Source: Casuarina equisetifolia
Taxonomy: Eukaryota; Streptophyta; Magnoliopsida; Fagales; Casuarinaceae
Direction of reading: 5' to 3'
NCBI GenBank assembly: GCA_028551475.1
Contig: CM052354.1
Location: forward strand, 32,949,240 to 33,013,239
DNA: 64,000 bases
Notes under the pieces: model-generated
The model's database searches: none
Told to the model about the DNA's origin: nothing
The model's input: only the letters and a program-made list of their open reading frames with translations
Program-made: the position numbers and the translations under genes
Shown: piece after piece, positions 14,101 through 28,173 of the stretch
Position numbering within the stretch: position 1 is the stretch's first letter
Layout: each line of letters starts with the position of its first letter

Positions 14101-15300
14101 ACTTGGGGCTGGAAATAAGGACGACAGCACTCCCATCCAACGAATATTAATTCCATCAAGGAAACGATAGGGGCCAGCAGACTTTCTTGCGCTTTTTATT
14201 AAATTTGTTTGGATTTTTTTCTCTTCTATGAGTTGCTTTCCCTGGTCCCATTGCTCAAACTAGTTGTATGATCTGTTTAGGATTATTTGTTGCATGAGTT
14301 ACCGACTCTTACAAGTAACATATCTATAGTCTCTTCATGCTTTCTTTAAACTTTTGTGTTTTAAGAAATAAAATTTTCATATAAAAGTTTGAAAAGAAAC
14401 AATTGCAATCAATTATGTCATTTTTATATCTAAAGATAGCAAGTCGTGACAATTATTTGTTTGTATCCTTGTTAAAGTGACCATGATTACCTTCATTATA
14501 TTTCTTGATTTGTTTTGCTAATGATAATTTAATAACAATCATTAAAGATCTTTGTGCAAAAAAATCAAGTTAACATCGGAGCACGTTGGCCTCAACTACA
14601 AGCTTAATAAGATTGGACGAGGACTTTATATTTATATAGAGATCTATGACGTTTCATTTCTTTATTCAAATGATTCTTTCTATGAATCTCATCCCAAAGT
14701 AAGTCAACGACTGAATTCAAAACATTTGTTGTTTATCTTAGTTCTTTTATCCAACAAAGACTGGCATTTGTTTTTTTTTTTAAAAAAAAAACGAATAATA
14801 ATCTCGTTTTGATAAAAACAATGTTTCCCAGATCCGTACTCCTTGGATTAAGAAATGTTTCATTGCGCTGCACAATAGCTGTGTGTAGTCAACCCTTTGA
14901 TGCATAATTAGTGTGTTATTCTAATCCTGTATCACTTTGGATTGTTTACGAAAGGAACCGGAAGCTAGTCCAGCCTGGTTCAGTGTTTTGGTTGCGAAGG
15001 CTGTCACATGAGGCTGCAGATCATACTAGTCCAAGTTGATTGTTTGAATTTGACCGAGTAATGGGAGGCAAGGTCAAATACATGCAATGTTGTGAGAAAA
15101 ATACTGCACCATGTGTTGCTCTATTTATTTAGCTTCGACTTTCTTGGGCTGTGGCGGCTACGTCGCTCAATTAACTTGCACGCCACTTGCATTTCATGAT
15201 TTAGAACCCTAAAAAGACCAACCACCTTAAGGATGATTTGCTTACGTTTCCCTATAAGAAATATTATCGATCTGGCGGAAGGTGAAGCCATCATCACCTT

Positions 15301-15335
15301 TATATATATATATATAGATATATATATATATATTA
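15301..15335. repeat. TA dinucleotide repeat
   Basis: An alternating TA tract with one G interruption, followed by (TAT)n. A simple slippage-prone microsatellite with no sign of gene association. Confidence 0.8.
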
Positions 15336-18300
15336 TTATTATTATTTTCTTTTAATGAATCTCGTGCTAATGGGACTACGCTCGTCGTGTAGTCCCTATC
15401 AACGTGCCACACTTATTACGCAATTTGAGCGAAGAAAGGAAGTATTTCAAACCCAAGACAACTGCTAAATAATGATTACGATAGACGAAAGCAACATAAC
15501 CACAGGAGAAAACCCTATGCGCCTGGTGATCAAATTTAATAATATGGTATGGGAATTTCAAGATCATATTGGGAAAATAACTGAATTTAATCAGATACAT
15601 CACAATATACTCTCTTACCATTATATGGGTTTGAACATCCATACTGTAGTACTACTTTTGTGTGAATCTAGTTTATTTAAATTCATAAGAGTGTTAAGGA
15701 AGACTTAAACTTTGATATCATATAAAAAAAAATTTAATTCATATAAAAAAACAGTGTCATGAAGTAAGAAAAACAACCATATTTAACCAAGCATATAACT
15801 CCACATTGAACATCCAAACTGCAACCTTGGATAATGACCATTTGTTAGTTTACGAATAAGAAAAAAGTAAAACCTTGTTCCTTGTGATATTATCAACCAC
15901 CATGAACTCTATAGTTGATCTTACTGGGGACACTGTTTTTCAAATGGTTTGATCTATTCGGTAAAGAGCCAAAGCTGTTAAGTTCCTTCACGGCGCATAA
16001 AATCATAAAAAGTAGGGGAGACGGCACATGACTCAATTAATAATTAATTGGTTAGTTTTCTGCCTTTTATTCTATTGTCTAGTTGTTAAATGGCGTGGAA
16101 TTGAACACTGAACGATGTAGATTAGGGTATACCGCCATGTTCAATATGATAATGCCAAAAGGTACAACAAACCAAAATAGAAACCTTGTTCTTTTCTAGA
16201 AAATCATCATACAAAAGGATATTTAAAGATCTTTCTTCATACATTTGCATACTCATGCATTTTAGCTAAATCTAGGGAAGGGGGATCAAATGGACAAAAA
16301 ATTAGAAGCTAATGTTCGATGCTTGTGCGTGGGAATTTCTTTCAAGAACAAGCACCATGATTGACGTATTGATAATTAATGAAAATCATGGGAAGAAAAA
16401 GACAACACAAGCTTGAATAATTGGTAAGTGGTGTGTTGTAATAGGTTTCTGAAAGAAGCAGTACAATACAGTTGGTAAATGATGGTGGAATGAAGGCAAT
16501 TCAAAAGAAAGGTGCAACTTTGAAACCCCATTTCCTCTAACAGTTGTTGATTTTCTGAAAAGGAGAATCATACGACGTGCCAGATCCGCCTCTTCTTTCC
16601 AGGAAACGACAACAATCGTAGACGCTGCTCAGAATCCATTGGTCTAGTTTCTGAAGTCTTTCAAGGTGACGACTTTGAAAAATGCTGTGAATCTTTCGCT
16701 TTCATTCAATTATCTGCCACGACATTCACGCACTTGCTGCCTGCCATAAGCAAGCGGTCCAGCTTTGTTAAATTGTAGTTCAAAAGAGATGCATATCACA
16801 TCACCATCAACACGCATTCAAGAAATGAAGCTCCGGCCGCCCTCATCCAAACTTCGTTTTCTTTAAAAAATAAAAATAAAAATAAAAATAAAAAAATTGT
16901 TTATACATTGTGATAAGTATGTCGGAGATTTATAATGAATTGAGTTAGAGTCTTACCTATAGTTAATACCCGCAAACGAACTCCGCGACTGTGATTTCTT
17001 AGCTAACCACATAATTCAAGTCTCCTTCAGGTTCCTCTTTTCATGTCGAAGAAGAATCTAATCTTAGATTTCACGTGGGCCGCTTAAATTCCTTTTCTTC
17101 CGGCCAGTGTTCGGACACAGCACTAGAGTAAATTATTAAATGCATATTTCTGGACTGGAGCTACGCCATGAATCACGCACTTTTTATATAAACAATCAAG
17201 CATAGGAGTTGGCGTGTGGGTTCACTGGAGTTGTTGAAGTTAGTTTGAAGATTTGCTGCTTGGAATCGTCATTCGATTTTTCAAGTCTAAAGATATTGAA
17301 GTATGTAAAGAGATACATTCTTAAAAGCTTTGTTTATCTAGGAGAGTCGTATATAATTTAAATGTTCAGAAAAAATAAAAAACAAAAAATTAAAAAAAAA
17401 AAAAAAAATTTGTTGGTGGGTTGTCTTTTCCCTGAAATCCATGGGGATGCGGGTCCAAGCAGCATGGATCATGTGAGATGTTTACAAGTGATGGCTTTGT
17501 CAGGCTGTCGGGACCACTAATGTGCTTATCCACTCGGTATACCAACCGAGTTTAAATTCAAAGTTTCTCGGTCTCGACAGTGGTCTGTGATGTGAAAATT
17601 TGATAAAAAAGAAACGCAAGGCACATGTTCATGATGCACTTATTATTTGTTATATATGTTCCTAGTCATATACTCTTCCCCCACGACATCAATCACAAGT
17701 CTCCATCACCACCATTGCTTCATGATTCCTCTTTTTTTTTTTTTTGGTTTAGTGAGAAAAGAGAGAAGAGAAAATAAAAAGTAATGACAGACACACTGTA
17801 GTTTGATTGGGCTGAAGGAACCGGTCCACGAGAATAAAATCAATGCTTCTTATATGTCCAATTACAACATGACAACAATTTCAATCCATGTATTCAATGC
17901 CCATGTTTCGACAATTCCAAGCTATGATAATGGCCCAATATAGCTCTCTGACCCTTGAGAGTACTTTGTTTGGGTTCCTACCACTTCTTTTGTCTTTGCA
18001 TCTTGGGTCTTTACCTCCCAAGAGACCCTTCAGAGTTGTAAGGCCGAAAGAGCCTAAGGTACTTTGACGTAAGGCTGAAGGATAACTTTAAGCAAATGCA
18101 ACCGTGACTGGAGGCTGAGTCTTGCACAAGTAGTACTGGTACCATACTGCACTAACCAAATTTCAAAAATAGAATTGACTAAATATGGTCAGAAACAATA
18201 TATTAGCAGACAATATTATATTACCATAAGGTATACACAATGGTAGATTTAACAAAACTTGCAATGTAACTATTTGACAGGATACTGATGGTTGACCGAC

Positions 18301-18719
18301 TGATAGGCTTAAGAAGTTTAGAATCACCATTCACACTAAAATATTTGATATACCTGTGACCAACAATCAATCAAATCTCAGTTAAAGACGACCTTTTTGG
18401 TGTTTACCATTGAGCTATCATAGTTTCTGTTCACAATAATCCAAATAAAGTGAATTAAGTTCCATTAAAAAGTTTATCGAGCCCACTTTCAAGCATAATC
18501 TCAAGTGGAAGTAAACGTCCTCCGACACAAAATACACCTGGTATGATTGAATCTTGGTACATCTCCATCTTTTCGCGTTCTGCACAAAATACACGAAAGC
18601 CGGAGGGAAACAAACCTGCTTAAGGAAAACTATTCCTTTACAAAAAGTTGACTTGGCAACAATTCTGAAGTCAAAAAATTGACTTGGCCAACGCATCAAA
18701 CGTTCCAGATCACATCCAT

Positions 18720-20345
18720 AAATTAATTCCGTACAATGTACAAGTGAAATCTCTTGCTAGTCGGAGATAGATTTGAATCTACAAGCCAAAGGTACCCTCA
18801 ACATGCTAGAAATTGTGTTTTTATTATATGTTGTGACGACATGAAAGTGACAAGGAGATTTGAGATCAATAAAATTTTTGAAAAGATAAAATAAAACAAC
18901 TATCGAAGGGCTATTATCACTATTTTTATTGCCTTTCAACAACGTCAGCGTTGACAATGTGTAACTTCTCTAAGCATCCATTTATTTATTATTTCATCTT
19001 CCCAATCAATTGTAATCCACACTACATAATGGGTTTATAAAAAGAAAAAAAAAATTGGAATGCATAGATGGTCTTGCTTTCAACGAACAAACTAGAAAGA
19101 GCATTTGATTTCACACATTGGCTGTTTTTATGCTTCTCTCTCATGCATGGGGATCTCACATATAAAAAAAAAAAAAAAAACAAAGCAGGACTCAAGAAAA
19201 AGTTCCCAAGTTTTGTTTTGGTTCCTTGAAAAAGTTTAGATGAGTAACTCCTAAAGACACAAAATTGCTCTCTGGATTTTCTTTATGGGTGTTGAACTAA
19301 TATCATTTGACTTCAACCAATCCAAGAAAAATGCTCAAATAGCACGACGTCTTTTGCTAGAAATTGTATTATAGTATAAGTAGAAAATCTTGAAATTAAA
19401 TTTCTAAAATAACACTTTGGGTTATCTTAAGACAAAATATTGAACCTGTCCAGCTCTTTTGCCAACACCAATTCACACGTGGCAAGTCCGAACACAACAC
19501 CAACGTAAAATGCATGCCAAACACAAGCACACACAAGAGTCACACACGCATTGCCATCAAACGGCAAAATACAACCCTCTTCGGATTCGTTGGGCACAAG
19601 CAATGTTATTATATGGAAACTAGTGAGGAAATGCATAATATATAAGTGAGATGAAGGCTAAACCAAACAAACTTCGTTTACTTCTTGTTTCAACGCATTA
19701 TATTATAACACACTACCCGGCGCAAGCAACTCTCACAAGGTCGTGGACTTTGCGACTCGGTTAATTGATTACATGACATCTGATGGACTTATAATTAATT
19801 ATGTGGGTTTTTAATTGTCTCACAACTGACAACTCACAACTAACAAAACTTTCAGATTTAATCTCAACTAAGACAGAACACTTGTCACAATTTAATAAGA
19901 AAAGAATAACAGGAGCAAATCCTCGAAAGTAAATAGAGACGTTGAAACTTCCATGGGCTGAGAATGAAGATTGAATTAGCAACAATATATCAATCAATTT
20001 TACTTGGTCGAGAATGAAGACATAGAGCCTCCCTCCATAAATCGCTTCCACCTGTGAAATCGCCCTAGCTTTATAGACACCATCCTTCATGATATTATAT
20101 TTTCTTCTCCCTTGATAAATATTGTTCAACTCTATCGATAAGCCTACTTTGTATCTGACAATCCCAAGTAGTGTCCTCTCTTGTAAGGCTAAAAACGTTG
20201 CAAAGCTAGATGTTTATGTTTTAGTAGCCGCACACAACAAGCTAAGTATGCCATCCAGTCGCCACTGAATAATCAATAGTTACTATTGGAACAATGTGTC
20301 ATGAGATCATACTTTGAGACTGGAGAATGATGAAAAAAAATGTAA
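18720..20345 (+). repeat. ZIP-array upstream block, copy A (no gene attached)
   Basis: Diverged copy of the DNA that precedes the first ZIP gene (compare 21000-22520). Matching stretches occur in the same order. Examples are the GTACAA...GGAGATAGAT segment near 18735-18770 against 21018-21060, and the ACACGTGGCAAGTCCGAACA-type segment near 19476 against 21786. The CTTCTTGTTTC segment near 19680 matches 21990, and the TCATGAGATCATA segment near 20300 matches 22470. After about 20345 the match ends and no transporter sequence follows, so this is an orphan upstream block. Confidence 0.65.
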
Positions 20346-20999
20346 TAAAACATTGACTAGTGGCTTATGTGAGAGATAAGGATAAAGACATTTTTTTTTA
20401 TACCTCTGATCTTAACCACCAAATTGAAGGAAGGGCTAAATAAGTTTTAAGTTTTGCACTTATCTCGTAAGTCGCTGTCCAACACCAAAACAAAAAGTGG
20501 TGGCTTTAGATAAGTTATCTCTTTAGTATGTCATGTGATGTACTCATTAGAGATAAGTTGTTGACCATTTGGAGAGAAAATTGAGGAGATGATTAATCAA
20601 AAATAAGGATAAAGTGTAATAGGTTAATTGTTGAAACTTGAGAAGCAAAGGAGAAAACCTAGAGATTTATCTGATTTTCCTTTGTGTCTTCATATAATTA
20701 CGGGAGTTTCTATTTTATTGAAATAGTTATGGTAAATCCACAGTTTGCAAGGAAGAAAACAAAACTAAATGTTGGAAACCAATCGTACATTTCTTCTTTT
20801 ATTTCCTAAAACAAAAGAAAAAGTCTAGATCTTGAACATATGTAAAAGGAGTTGAATACAACATACGCTAGACGTAATTCTAAATGCGGGTGATGTAAGC
20901 CTATATTTAATGTTGTAACATTATTTGACTTTGTCTAATATGCCTAAGATGTCATCTTATATTATTTCTTGTGCTAATTAGCATTAACCATTCTAGACC
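20346..20999. other. Intergenic spacer inside the ZIP array
   Basis: About 650 bases separating orphan upstream block A from block B. It is AT-rich; no reading frame, motif or repeat is recognised. Confidence 0.5.
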
Positions 21000-22520
21000 A
21001 TATCCGTAGATTAATGTCGTACAACGTACAAGAGAAATGACCTGCTAGCTGGAGATAGATCATAACCACATATCAAAGGTACCGCCAATGGCCTAAATTG
21101 CTTAATTATATGTTATGATGACATAGGAATGACATGAAGTTTTGAGATCAATTAACTTTTTGAAAAGATAAAATGAAAAAACAATCAAAGGTATTTATAT
21201 TTCCTTTCAATGACGTGCATGTTGACAATGTTGAACTTTTCCAAGCACTTATTTATATATGATAGCATCTTTGAAACATGATTTTGAACATATGGAAAAA
21301 GAGTTGAATACAACATACCGCAGAAATAATTTTAATCTGCTGGCGATGTATGCCTAAATTAAACGCCATAACATTATTTGACTTTGTCGAATATGCCAAA
21401 ATGTAATCTTAAATTATTTCTTTTGCTAATTAAAGTATTAAACGTTAATTATGCGTTCCACATATAAGATGTGAAAAATAGCAAAGCAATTTTAGAAACG
21501 AAGATGCAGAGGCTGAAGCTGTCATGTGCGAAAAAGAAGTTCCCAAGTTATCTTTTGCTTCCTTGGAAAAGTTTAGATTAGTATCTCCCGAAGACACAAA
21601 GTTGCTCCTTGGATTTCCTTTCGGGGCTTAACCTAATATCATTTTATGCACCTTTTGGTAGAAATATGGTAGTACAGAACAAGTAGAAAATCTTGAATTT
21701 AAAATTCTAAAACAATACTTTGGGATTGTTTTGAGACAAAATAAGACAGATGTATCGGATCCAACTATTTTGCCAACACCAGTTCACGCGTGGCAAGTCC
21801 GAACACAACACCAAACGTAAGATGCAGGCCAAACACATGCAGACACAAGAATCACACGCACCCTTCCATCAAACCGCAAGATTCAACCCTCCTTGGTTTC
21901 GCTTGCATAAGCGATGTTATTATATGGCAATTGGCGAGCAAATACGCGATATCTAAGTGAGATGAAGGCCCACCAAACTTAAACTCGTTTACTTCTTGTT
22001 TCGATGCATTATTTTATAAGCAGAAGCGCACAACTGCACGTGGCATGCAACTCTCACAGAGTAAAATTGATTACAGGACTGGACTTCCAATAGATCTATC
22101 ATTAATCATGCGTTCTCATTTGTCCCCACAAATAGCATAATTTTTAGAATAAATCTCAATCAAGAGCAAAACTCTTGTCATAAAACGAGCAAATCCTAAA
22201 AAAATTGAAAAAAGACATTGAAAACTTGCAAAGGCTGAGCACCTACTACATCTTCAAAATATATCTTGTTTGGAGGCTGTCCGACATTTTATGTGAATCT
22301 CCGCTCCTTATCATTAACAAATTTGTCTTCTTATTCTCCTTCTCTTACATTAGTTCAACTATTTTCTCTAAATTTTCGTATCGCATTTGTTGTCTGCTTA
22401 TCCTTTGTTCCAAGTGGCTTTTTATGAATTTTATGCTCTTTTCACCTGAGAATAATAGAGAACTGTGCTTCATGAGATCATAAGGTGGGACTGGAGAATG
22501 GGGAGAACAAATGAAGGTCA
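21000..22520 (+). repeat. ZIP-array upstream block, copy B
   Basis: Upstream DNA of the first intact ZIP gene. Its left part matches 18720-20345. Its middle part (about 21430-21970) also matches 27420-27940, which lies upstream of the second ZIP gene. Three related copies of this flank therefore exist within 9 kb. Confidence 0.65.
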
Positions 22521-22857
22521 TATGTTGACCAAATAAAGATCCATATTGATGGAAAATAATTGATAATACATCAACAATCCCATAAATTTGGGCCTGCTTC
22601 GTCCACAATCATTGATTTTCATACATTGTACTTGGTAATAAGAGAATAATGACAACTTGCAACATTAATGAAATTTAACATTAATCTAATAATATGTAGA
22701 TAAACTACAGTTTTCTCTACATAGTGCTTGCACGTCACGGTAGACTGTGCACTAAATATTATTTTTCTTATTTGTGTGATGGAAAGTATCGAAAGGGTGT
22801 GCGGAAGTACGCGACACACTCTGTAGGGCTACTTTTAGACATCAGCACTTGCCGTAC

Positions 22858-22870
22858 ATTTATATATAAA
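22858..22870 (+). promoter_or_regulatory. TATA box of the first ZIP gene
   Basis: TTTATATATAAAG lies about 60-70 bases before the ATG at 22930. The same element with the same following bases (GAAGCCCCTGAAGG) precedes the second ZIP gene, so it is conserved between the duplicates. A CACGTCA element lies further upstream at about 22731. Confidence 0.65.
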
Positions 22871-22929
22871 GAAGCCCCTGAAGGAATAATCACAGCAACC
22901 GAATCTGGCAGAGACAGAGAGTAGAATCA

Positions 22930-24532
22930 ATGGCCATTCCACTTCTCAAGCTCATCTTCATCTCCATCCTCATCTCTACCTTCGTACCCCAAGCTTTTTC
23001 AGCATCAGATGATTGCCAGACCGAATCCAACTCTTGCAATGATAAGAAAGCAGCGTTGCCACTCAAGATCATAGCTATTACTTCCATCCTGGTAACTAGC
23101 ATGATCGGCGTGAGTTTACCCCTTTTTGCACGCTCAGTCCCAGCCTTTCAGCCAGATCGGAATCTATTTCTCATCGTTAAATCCTTTGCTTCTGGCATCA
23201 TACTTGCAACTGGGTTCATGCACGTTTTACCTGATTCGTTTGATATGTTATGGTCTAATTGCTTGGTCGAAAATCCCTGGCACAAGTTCCCATTTTCAGG
23301 TTTCGTGGCTATGTTGTCCGCAATAGTGACATTAATGGTGGACTCCCTTGCTACTAGTATCTACACCAGGAAATCTAACGTCGGAATTAACCCGGATAGT
23401 GATGTTACTACCGCGGGGGACCAAGAGATGGCTGTGGTGGACGCCGGGCATTCCCATGCTCACCATCATGGAGCAAAGCCAGGAACTGCAGACTCGCAAC
23501 TCCTACGTTATCGGGTTGTCGCCATGGTGTGAACTTTTGGCTTCATATATGTAATCTTTGGTGTGTATTCTGTGTCCAGGATCATATATTCAGTTGTCTA
23601 CATGTGTGCTTGTCGGACGTTTACATTTACAGTATATGGAAACCTTTTTAGTCACGTAAGAGACATATAAGCTGAATTTTTAGCAAAGAATTCATTTCAA
23701 TAGTGTGTGTATACATACATACATATATATATATCTATATATATCATGTCATGGAGATTTTTTTACCTGAAAAAAAAAAGAAAGAGAATTTTTACTCTGT
23801 TGTATCTCGAAGAGATTGAGGAAATCATCTTTTTCTTTTTTCTCAAGTTCTTTGAATCAAAAACTATTAGAATATTCTCAATCTTCAGCACTTCCAGAAC
23901 CATGCTAGTCATCTCGATTCATTTTATATGACTGATTTTTTGATGATTATCTTCTCTGTTGCATCTTAAAATTATTGGCAGGTGTTAGAATTGGGAATCG
24001 TTGTTCATTCAATTGTGATAGGGCTTTCACTTGGGGCCTCAAACAATACTTGCTCAATCAAAGGTCTAGTGGCTGCCCTTTGTTTCCATCAAATGTTTGA
24101 AGGAATGGGTCTTGGTGGTTGCATTCTCCAGGTCTACAAAGTTCCATGCCCACTTTTTATTTGGATAGCTTTACTCAAGGAATACCTCTCTTACTCACAA
24201 CTCTCCCTACTATGTTTCTGAAACAGGCAAACTACAATTTACTGAAGAAGGCTCTCATGGTGTTCTTCTTTTCAGTGACAACTCCATTTGGAATTGCCCT
24301 AGGGATCGGCTTGTCAAAAACCTACAAAGAGAATAGTCCGACCGCATTAGTCACCGTCGGACTACTAAATGCATCATCGGCTGGCTTATTAATCTACATG
24401 GCTCTGGTTGATCTACTTGCAGCCGATTTTATGGGTACAAAGATGCAGGCTAGCGTCAAGCTCCAGCTTAAATCATACATAGCGGTTCTCTTGGGCGCTG
24501 GTGGCATGTCTGTGATGGCAAAATGGGCCTGA
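22930..24532 (+). CDS. ZIP family Fe/Zn transporter, tandem copy 1
   Basis: Exons 22930-23526, 23982-24131 and 24227-24532 join in phase to 350 residues, the usual size for plant IRT/ZIP proteins. A cleavable signal sequence (about residues 1-24, ending QAFSA) is followed by eight likely membrane spans. The ZIP signature is intact in spans IV and [13 protein letters not shown] and [10 protein letters not shown], with the metal-site histidines. The cytosolic loop between spans III and IV is short and carries the histidine motif HSHAHHHG. The protein ends MAKWA, typical of the IRT/ZIP group. Family members import divalent iron, zinc and related metals across the plasma membrane; the exact metal cannot be read from sequence. 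Intron 2 is only 95 bases. A near-identical tandem copy lies 3.7 kb downstream. Confidence 0.93.
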
Positions 24533-24949
24533 GTTTATTATTTAAGGATTCGATGACATCGAAAGCTATGTAGTCAACTCCTAACGTGTGAACTTCCAAG
24601 TATCTTACTGTTTGTTTATAGAGTTCTGCTTGTTAACTTGACAACTGCTGCCATCCTCACGATCTCTTGCTTTATAGTCTATTCTTCTTCTTCCCAATGC
24701 ATTATTAATTACAATACACATTAGGTTAATTATGGTGGCGATTATGATCAAGGTTCCTACTCAACAACTTCACAGCATCCCTTCGGCTACAATGGTCCAA
24801 GTTCTTGTATTTGCAGAAAATGGAGTATCAGATTCAATCTAGTAAAAATAAATAACTGTAGATATGCTATTTACGAAGCCAAAAAAAAAAAATTCATAAA
24901 ACTAAAATGTTTGGTTATAAATCGCTCTGGAGCAAATTTAATACATCGA
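24533..24949. other. 3' flank of ZIP copy 1
   Basis: Contains the presumed 3'UTR of the first ZIP gene. It closely matches the flank after the second gene (29814-30190), including the segment ending CTTCTTCTTCCCAATGC. No further gene is seen. Confidence 0.6.
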
Positions 24950-26400
24950 TTATGAGGAGTCAATAATTACATGCGTGTTCTCAACTTAAAAAACATCACT
25001 ACCTTTCATCGTCCAAGGTTTATTACATCAGAAGTTCCAAAATATCAAGATGTACTCCTCAGAAGTAATTTACATAACAAGAGGAAACCCTCAACTCAAT
25101 GCAAAGAAGAAAGGATTAATGCATCAAGTAAATTAGGAAATTTAGTGGGAAAAATGGTTCAGATCAGTTTGAAGAAAAATCACCAAAAACCTGCTTGAAA
25201 GTTAAACGAGTTTTAGAATTAGACTTGATCTTGTCCATTCGGTTTGGTTGCCAACTTACCAACCAAAGCCTGAAAGACGTCTTCTATGGCAATTAAACAG
25301 ATCAACCTTGAAAATGCCTAGATTTTTAGGGACCTTAGCTTCTTGACCAAACTTGAAATAAGATGCAAACCTAGTTGTATTTTAGTCCTTAAGGGCATAA
25401 ACCATTGGAAAAAAGAAGACGGCAAACTCGCAATGGTTAGATAAACAAAACTATACATACCAGAATGCCGGGAAGCCACAAATAGGCCTCAGACCAAGGT
25501 TGGGCCATTGGAATTTGCATAAATAGCTCGAAACAAAGTAACATTTGTTGGATCTTCTAAAATCAAGTAGTTTGGTGTAAGTTAGACCTTCAATTAAGGA
25601 CTTAACTTAAACTAATCTTTACCCAAATAGTTGGGCCCAAATGATAAAGTTTAGTAAGCCAGCCAGCAACCCTGCATTTAAACCTTCCACCTCAGGCCTA
25701 ATGGTTGAGCCAGAGAAGGACCTAAATAGAATTTGTTGTGTCAACTCTTGAGGGATGTCAGGCTTAGCATGTAGCAACCTCAGCCCAAAGCAATTATATC
25801 TATCTTAAAAGGCTCAAAAAGCGCCCTCGGGATGGATAGTGGGAAAGCGAATAACGAGGGCGGAGTTGAAATCCTAAGAAATCGATCTACAAATCTCTTT
25901 GACTTGTGCGTGACTCTAAACCCACGGACACCTCAATCAAGAAGGAATATATACCTCTCTTTTCTTATCTATTTCCTTACTCTTAAACGTAAAGTTAAAT
26001 GAGGTTTTCCTGTTTTCAAGAGTTAATGAATTGCTTGCTTTTTCTTTAAGAAAATAGGTCGTCCGTTTACTGGAGTGTCTGTTGCCTTCCAAATGTAGTT
26101 TGAGAGTTGTTTCCTATTGGTTTGTCCGGTATTTTGTAAGTTTTCTCCAAGTAATGCTAGACCTCTACGCCGTATTATTTGGAGATATTTTTCATAGAAA
26201 CATTATGTGTTTCGTGTCCCGTTTGCAGAAGTTGAAAGAGTCATGCTGTTGTCTTCCTACTACGGCTTTGCATCATCGGGTGCAGAATGGAAGTTCTAGG
26301 ACAATTGTCGAGAGGAAAAGGGACGGAGAAAAAGAGGAAAAAGCGAGACGAAGAAGAAGAAGAAAGAGAGAAGAAGGTGGAGTTCGGTCGTAATTCCTTA
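24950..26400 (+). repeat. ZIP-array downstream block, copy 1
   Basis: Matches 30190-31380 downstream of the second ZIP gene, with several indels. It includes an apparently preserved frame at about 26082-26393, discussed as a finding. Part of it (about 25010-25335) is also present a third time at 26890-27215. This shows that the duplication unit covers the transporter and its downstream flank. Confidence 0.7.
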
Positions 26401-26889
26401 AGACACCCTCGTGCAATTTGATAAGTCGCTTGGTATGTAGTATTTTAGAATATAGGTTAGACGAGAAAGCCCTTTGCTTTCTTAGCATTTAATGACTAAA
26501 CAATGGCATTTTGCCTTAGATATATTGGTAATAGAGGGTAAAATAAGGTTTGTTTTTAACATTAGTTTCTTTTAGTAGAAATACCCTTAGGAATAGAGAA
26601 AAACGAAGAAAATAATGAAAAGCAAAAGCAAGATTCAATGACACCTCAAGAAGTTGGTGGGCACAAGTCGAGTAGTGAACCTTACAATTCTAATTCCATC
26701 TTATGAACTATGCAAACAACTTTCTCACTAATGATAGTGAGAAGAAAAGTAGTAAACGCATTGGAAGCCCTCTAGGCAATCTATTAACATTCGTTAAAAA
26801 AAAATAAGGGTTACAAATCATTCTTTATGTACAACCTACATAAGGATATAAAAGTAAATAATATACAAGTAAAGTAGGTTCTACTCATG
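26401..26889. other. Intergenic spacer inside the ZIP array
   Basis: About 490 bases of AT-rich DNA between the first downstream block and its partial third copy. No gene, motif or repeat is recognised. Confidence 0.5.
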
Positions 26890-27215
26890 GGCTTCCTTAC
26901 CAATATTACATCAGAACCTCTATTATATCTTGATGTACTCCTCAAATGTAGTTTACATAACAAAAGAAAACCCTTTGCTCAATGAAAAGAAAAAAGAGAG
27001 ATTAATACATCAAGTAAATTGGGAAAATTAGTGGGACAAATGATTTTGATCTTGAAATTAGACGAGCCTTAGAATTAGAATTCATCTTGTCCATTCGGTT
27101 TGGTTGCCCAACTTACCAACCAAAGCCTAAACGATGTCTTCGGCAATTAAACAGATCAACCTTGAAAATGCCTAGATTTTTAGGGACCTTAGCTTATCAA
27201 CCAAACAAAAAATGA
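26890..27215 (+). repeat. Partial third copy of the ZIP downstream block
   Basis: Resembles 25010-25335 throughout, for example ACATCAGAA...GATGTACTCCTCA and the TTCATCTTGTCCATTCGG segment. It sits directly before the upstream block of the second ZIP gene, so it marks the junction of the tandem units. Confidence 0.65.
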
Positions 27216-27219
27216 ATGC

Positions 27220-27950
27220 ATAGAAGGCTTGCTTTCAACAAATAACCTAGAGAAAGCACTTGATTTCGCACATTAGCTGTTTTTATGCTACTTTTATTGA
27301 ACAACAAAGTTCTACATAGAAAAAAAAAAGTACTTATAATATGCTTTATAAACTTAAATAAACCATCTCTTCAATTAGGCCTCTTGAAAAGAGGCAAACC
27401 TAGGCCTTCAAAAGTTCTCTCATGTGTGAGGATTTCACATATAAGATGTGAAAAATAGCAAAGTAATTTTAGAAACGAAGAGGTAGAGGTTGAAGTTGTC
27501 ATATACGAAAAGAAGTTCCCAAGTTATCTTCTGTTTCCTTGGCAAAGTTTAGATTCGTATCTCCTGAAGACAAGAAGTTACTCCTTGTATTTCCTTTTAG
27601 GCCTTGACCTAATATCATTTTGTGCATCTTTTGGTAGAAATATGGCAGTACAGTAGAAGTAGAAAATCTTGAATTTAAATTTCTGGAGCAATTCTTTGGG
27701 ATTGTTTTGAGACAAAATAAGACAGAAGTATCGGATCCAACTCCTTTGCCAACACCAATTCGCAAGTCCGAACACAATACCAAACGTAAAACGCATGCCA
27801 AACACATGCACACACAAGAATCACACGCACCCTTCCATCAAACGGCAAGATTCAACCCTCCTTGGATTCGCTTGCGTAAGCTATGTCATTATATGGCAAT
27901 TTGGCGAGCAAATACATGATATCTAAGGGAGATGAAGGCTAGATGTCTGT
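27220..27950 (+). repeat. ZIP-array upstream block, copy C
   Basis: Matches 21430-21970 and part of 19040-19655, including the GCAAGTCCGAACACAA segment at about 27765 and the TGCACACACAAGAATCACAC segment. It precedes the second ZIP gene. Compared with copy B it lacks about 550 bases before the promoter. Confidence 0.65.
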
Positions 27951-28160
27951 GTTTTAGTAGCCACACGCAATAATTTAAGCATACAATTTAATAATATGTA
28001 GATAAACTACAGTTTTCTTGACATAGTGCTTGCACGTCACTGTAGACGGTGCACTAAATGTTATTTTTCTTATTCGTGGCATGGGAAGTATCAAAACGGT
28101 GTGCGCAAGTACACTACACATTCTGCCGTACTACATTTTAGACATTAGCACTTGCCGCAC

Positions 28161-28173
28161 ATTTATATATAAA
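28161..28173 (+). promoter_or_regulatory. TATA box of the second ZIP gene
   Basis: ATTTATATATAAAG at about 28161 stands in the same position relative to the ATG (28234) as in copy 1. The CACGTCA element is also kept (about 28035). The proximal promoters of the two genes are thus still nearly the same. Confidence 0.65.

Larger units (their letters stand above)
10641..18719. other. Long gene-poor AT-rich stretch
   Basis: About 8 kb with no coding gene that I can support. It contains A/T homopolymers, simple repeats and an inverted repeat listed separately. A frame at 13842-14150 has no recognisable family and no partner exon. It probably consists of old, unrecognisable transposon debris; that is inference. 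Confidence 0.5.

Noticed and set aside
13842-14150. 102-codon plus-strand frame
   Set aside because: No recognised domain and no neighbouring exon; probably chance.
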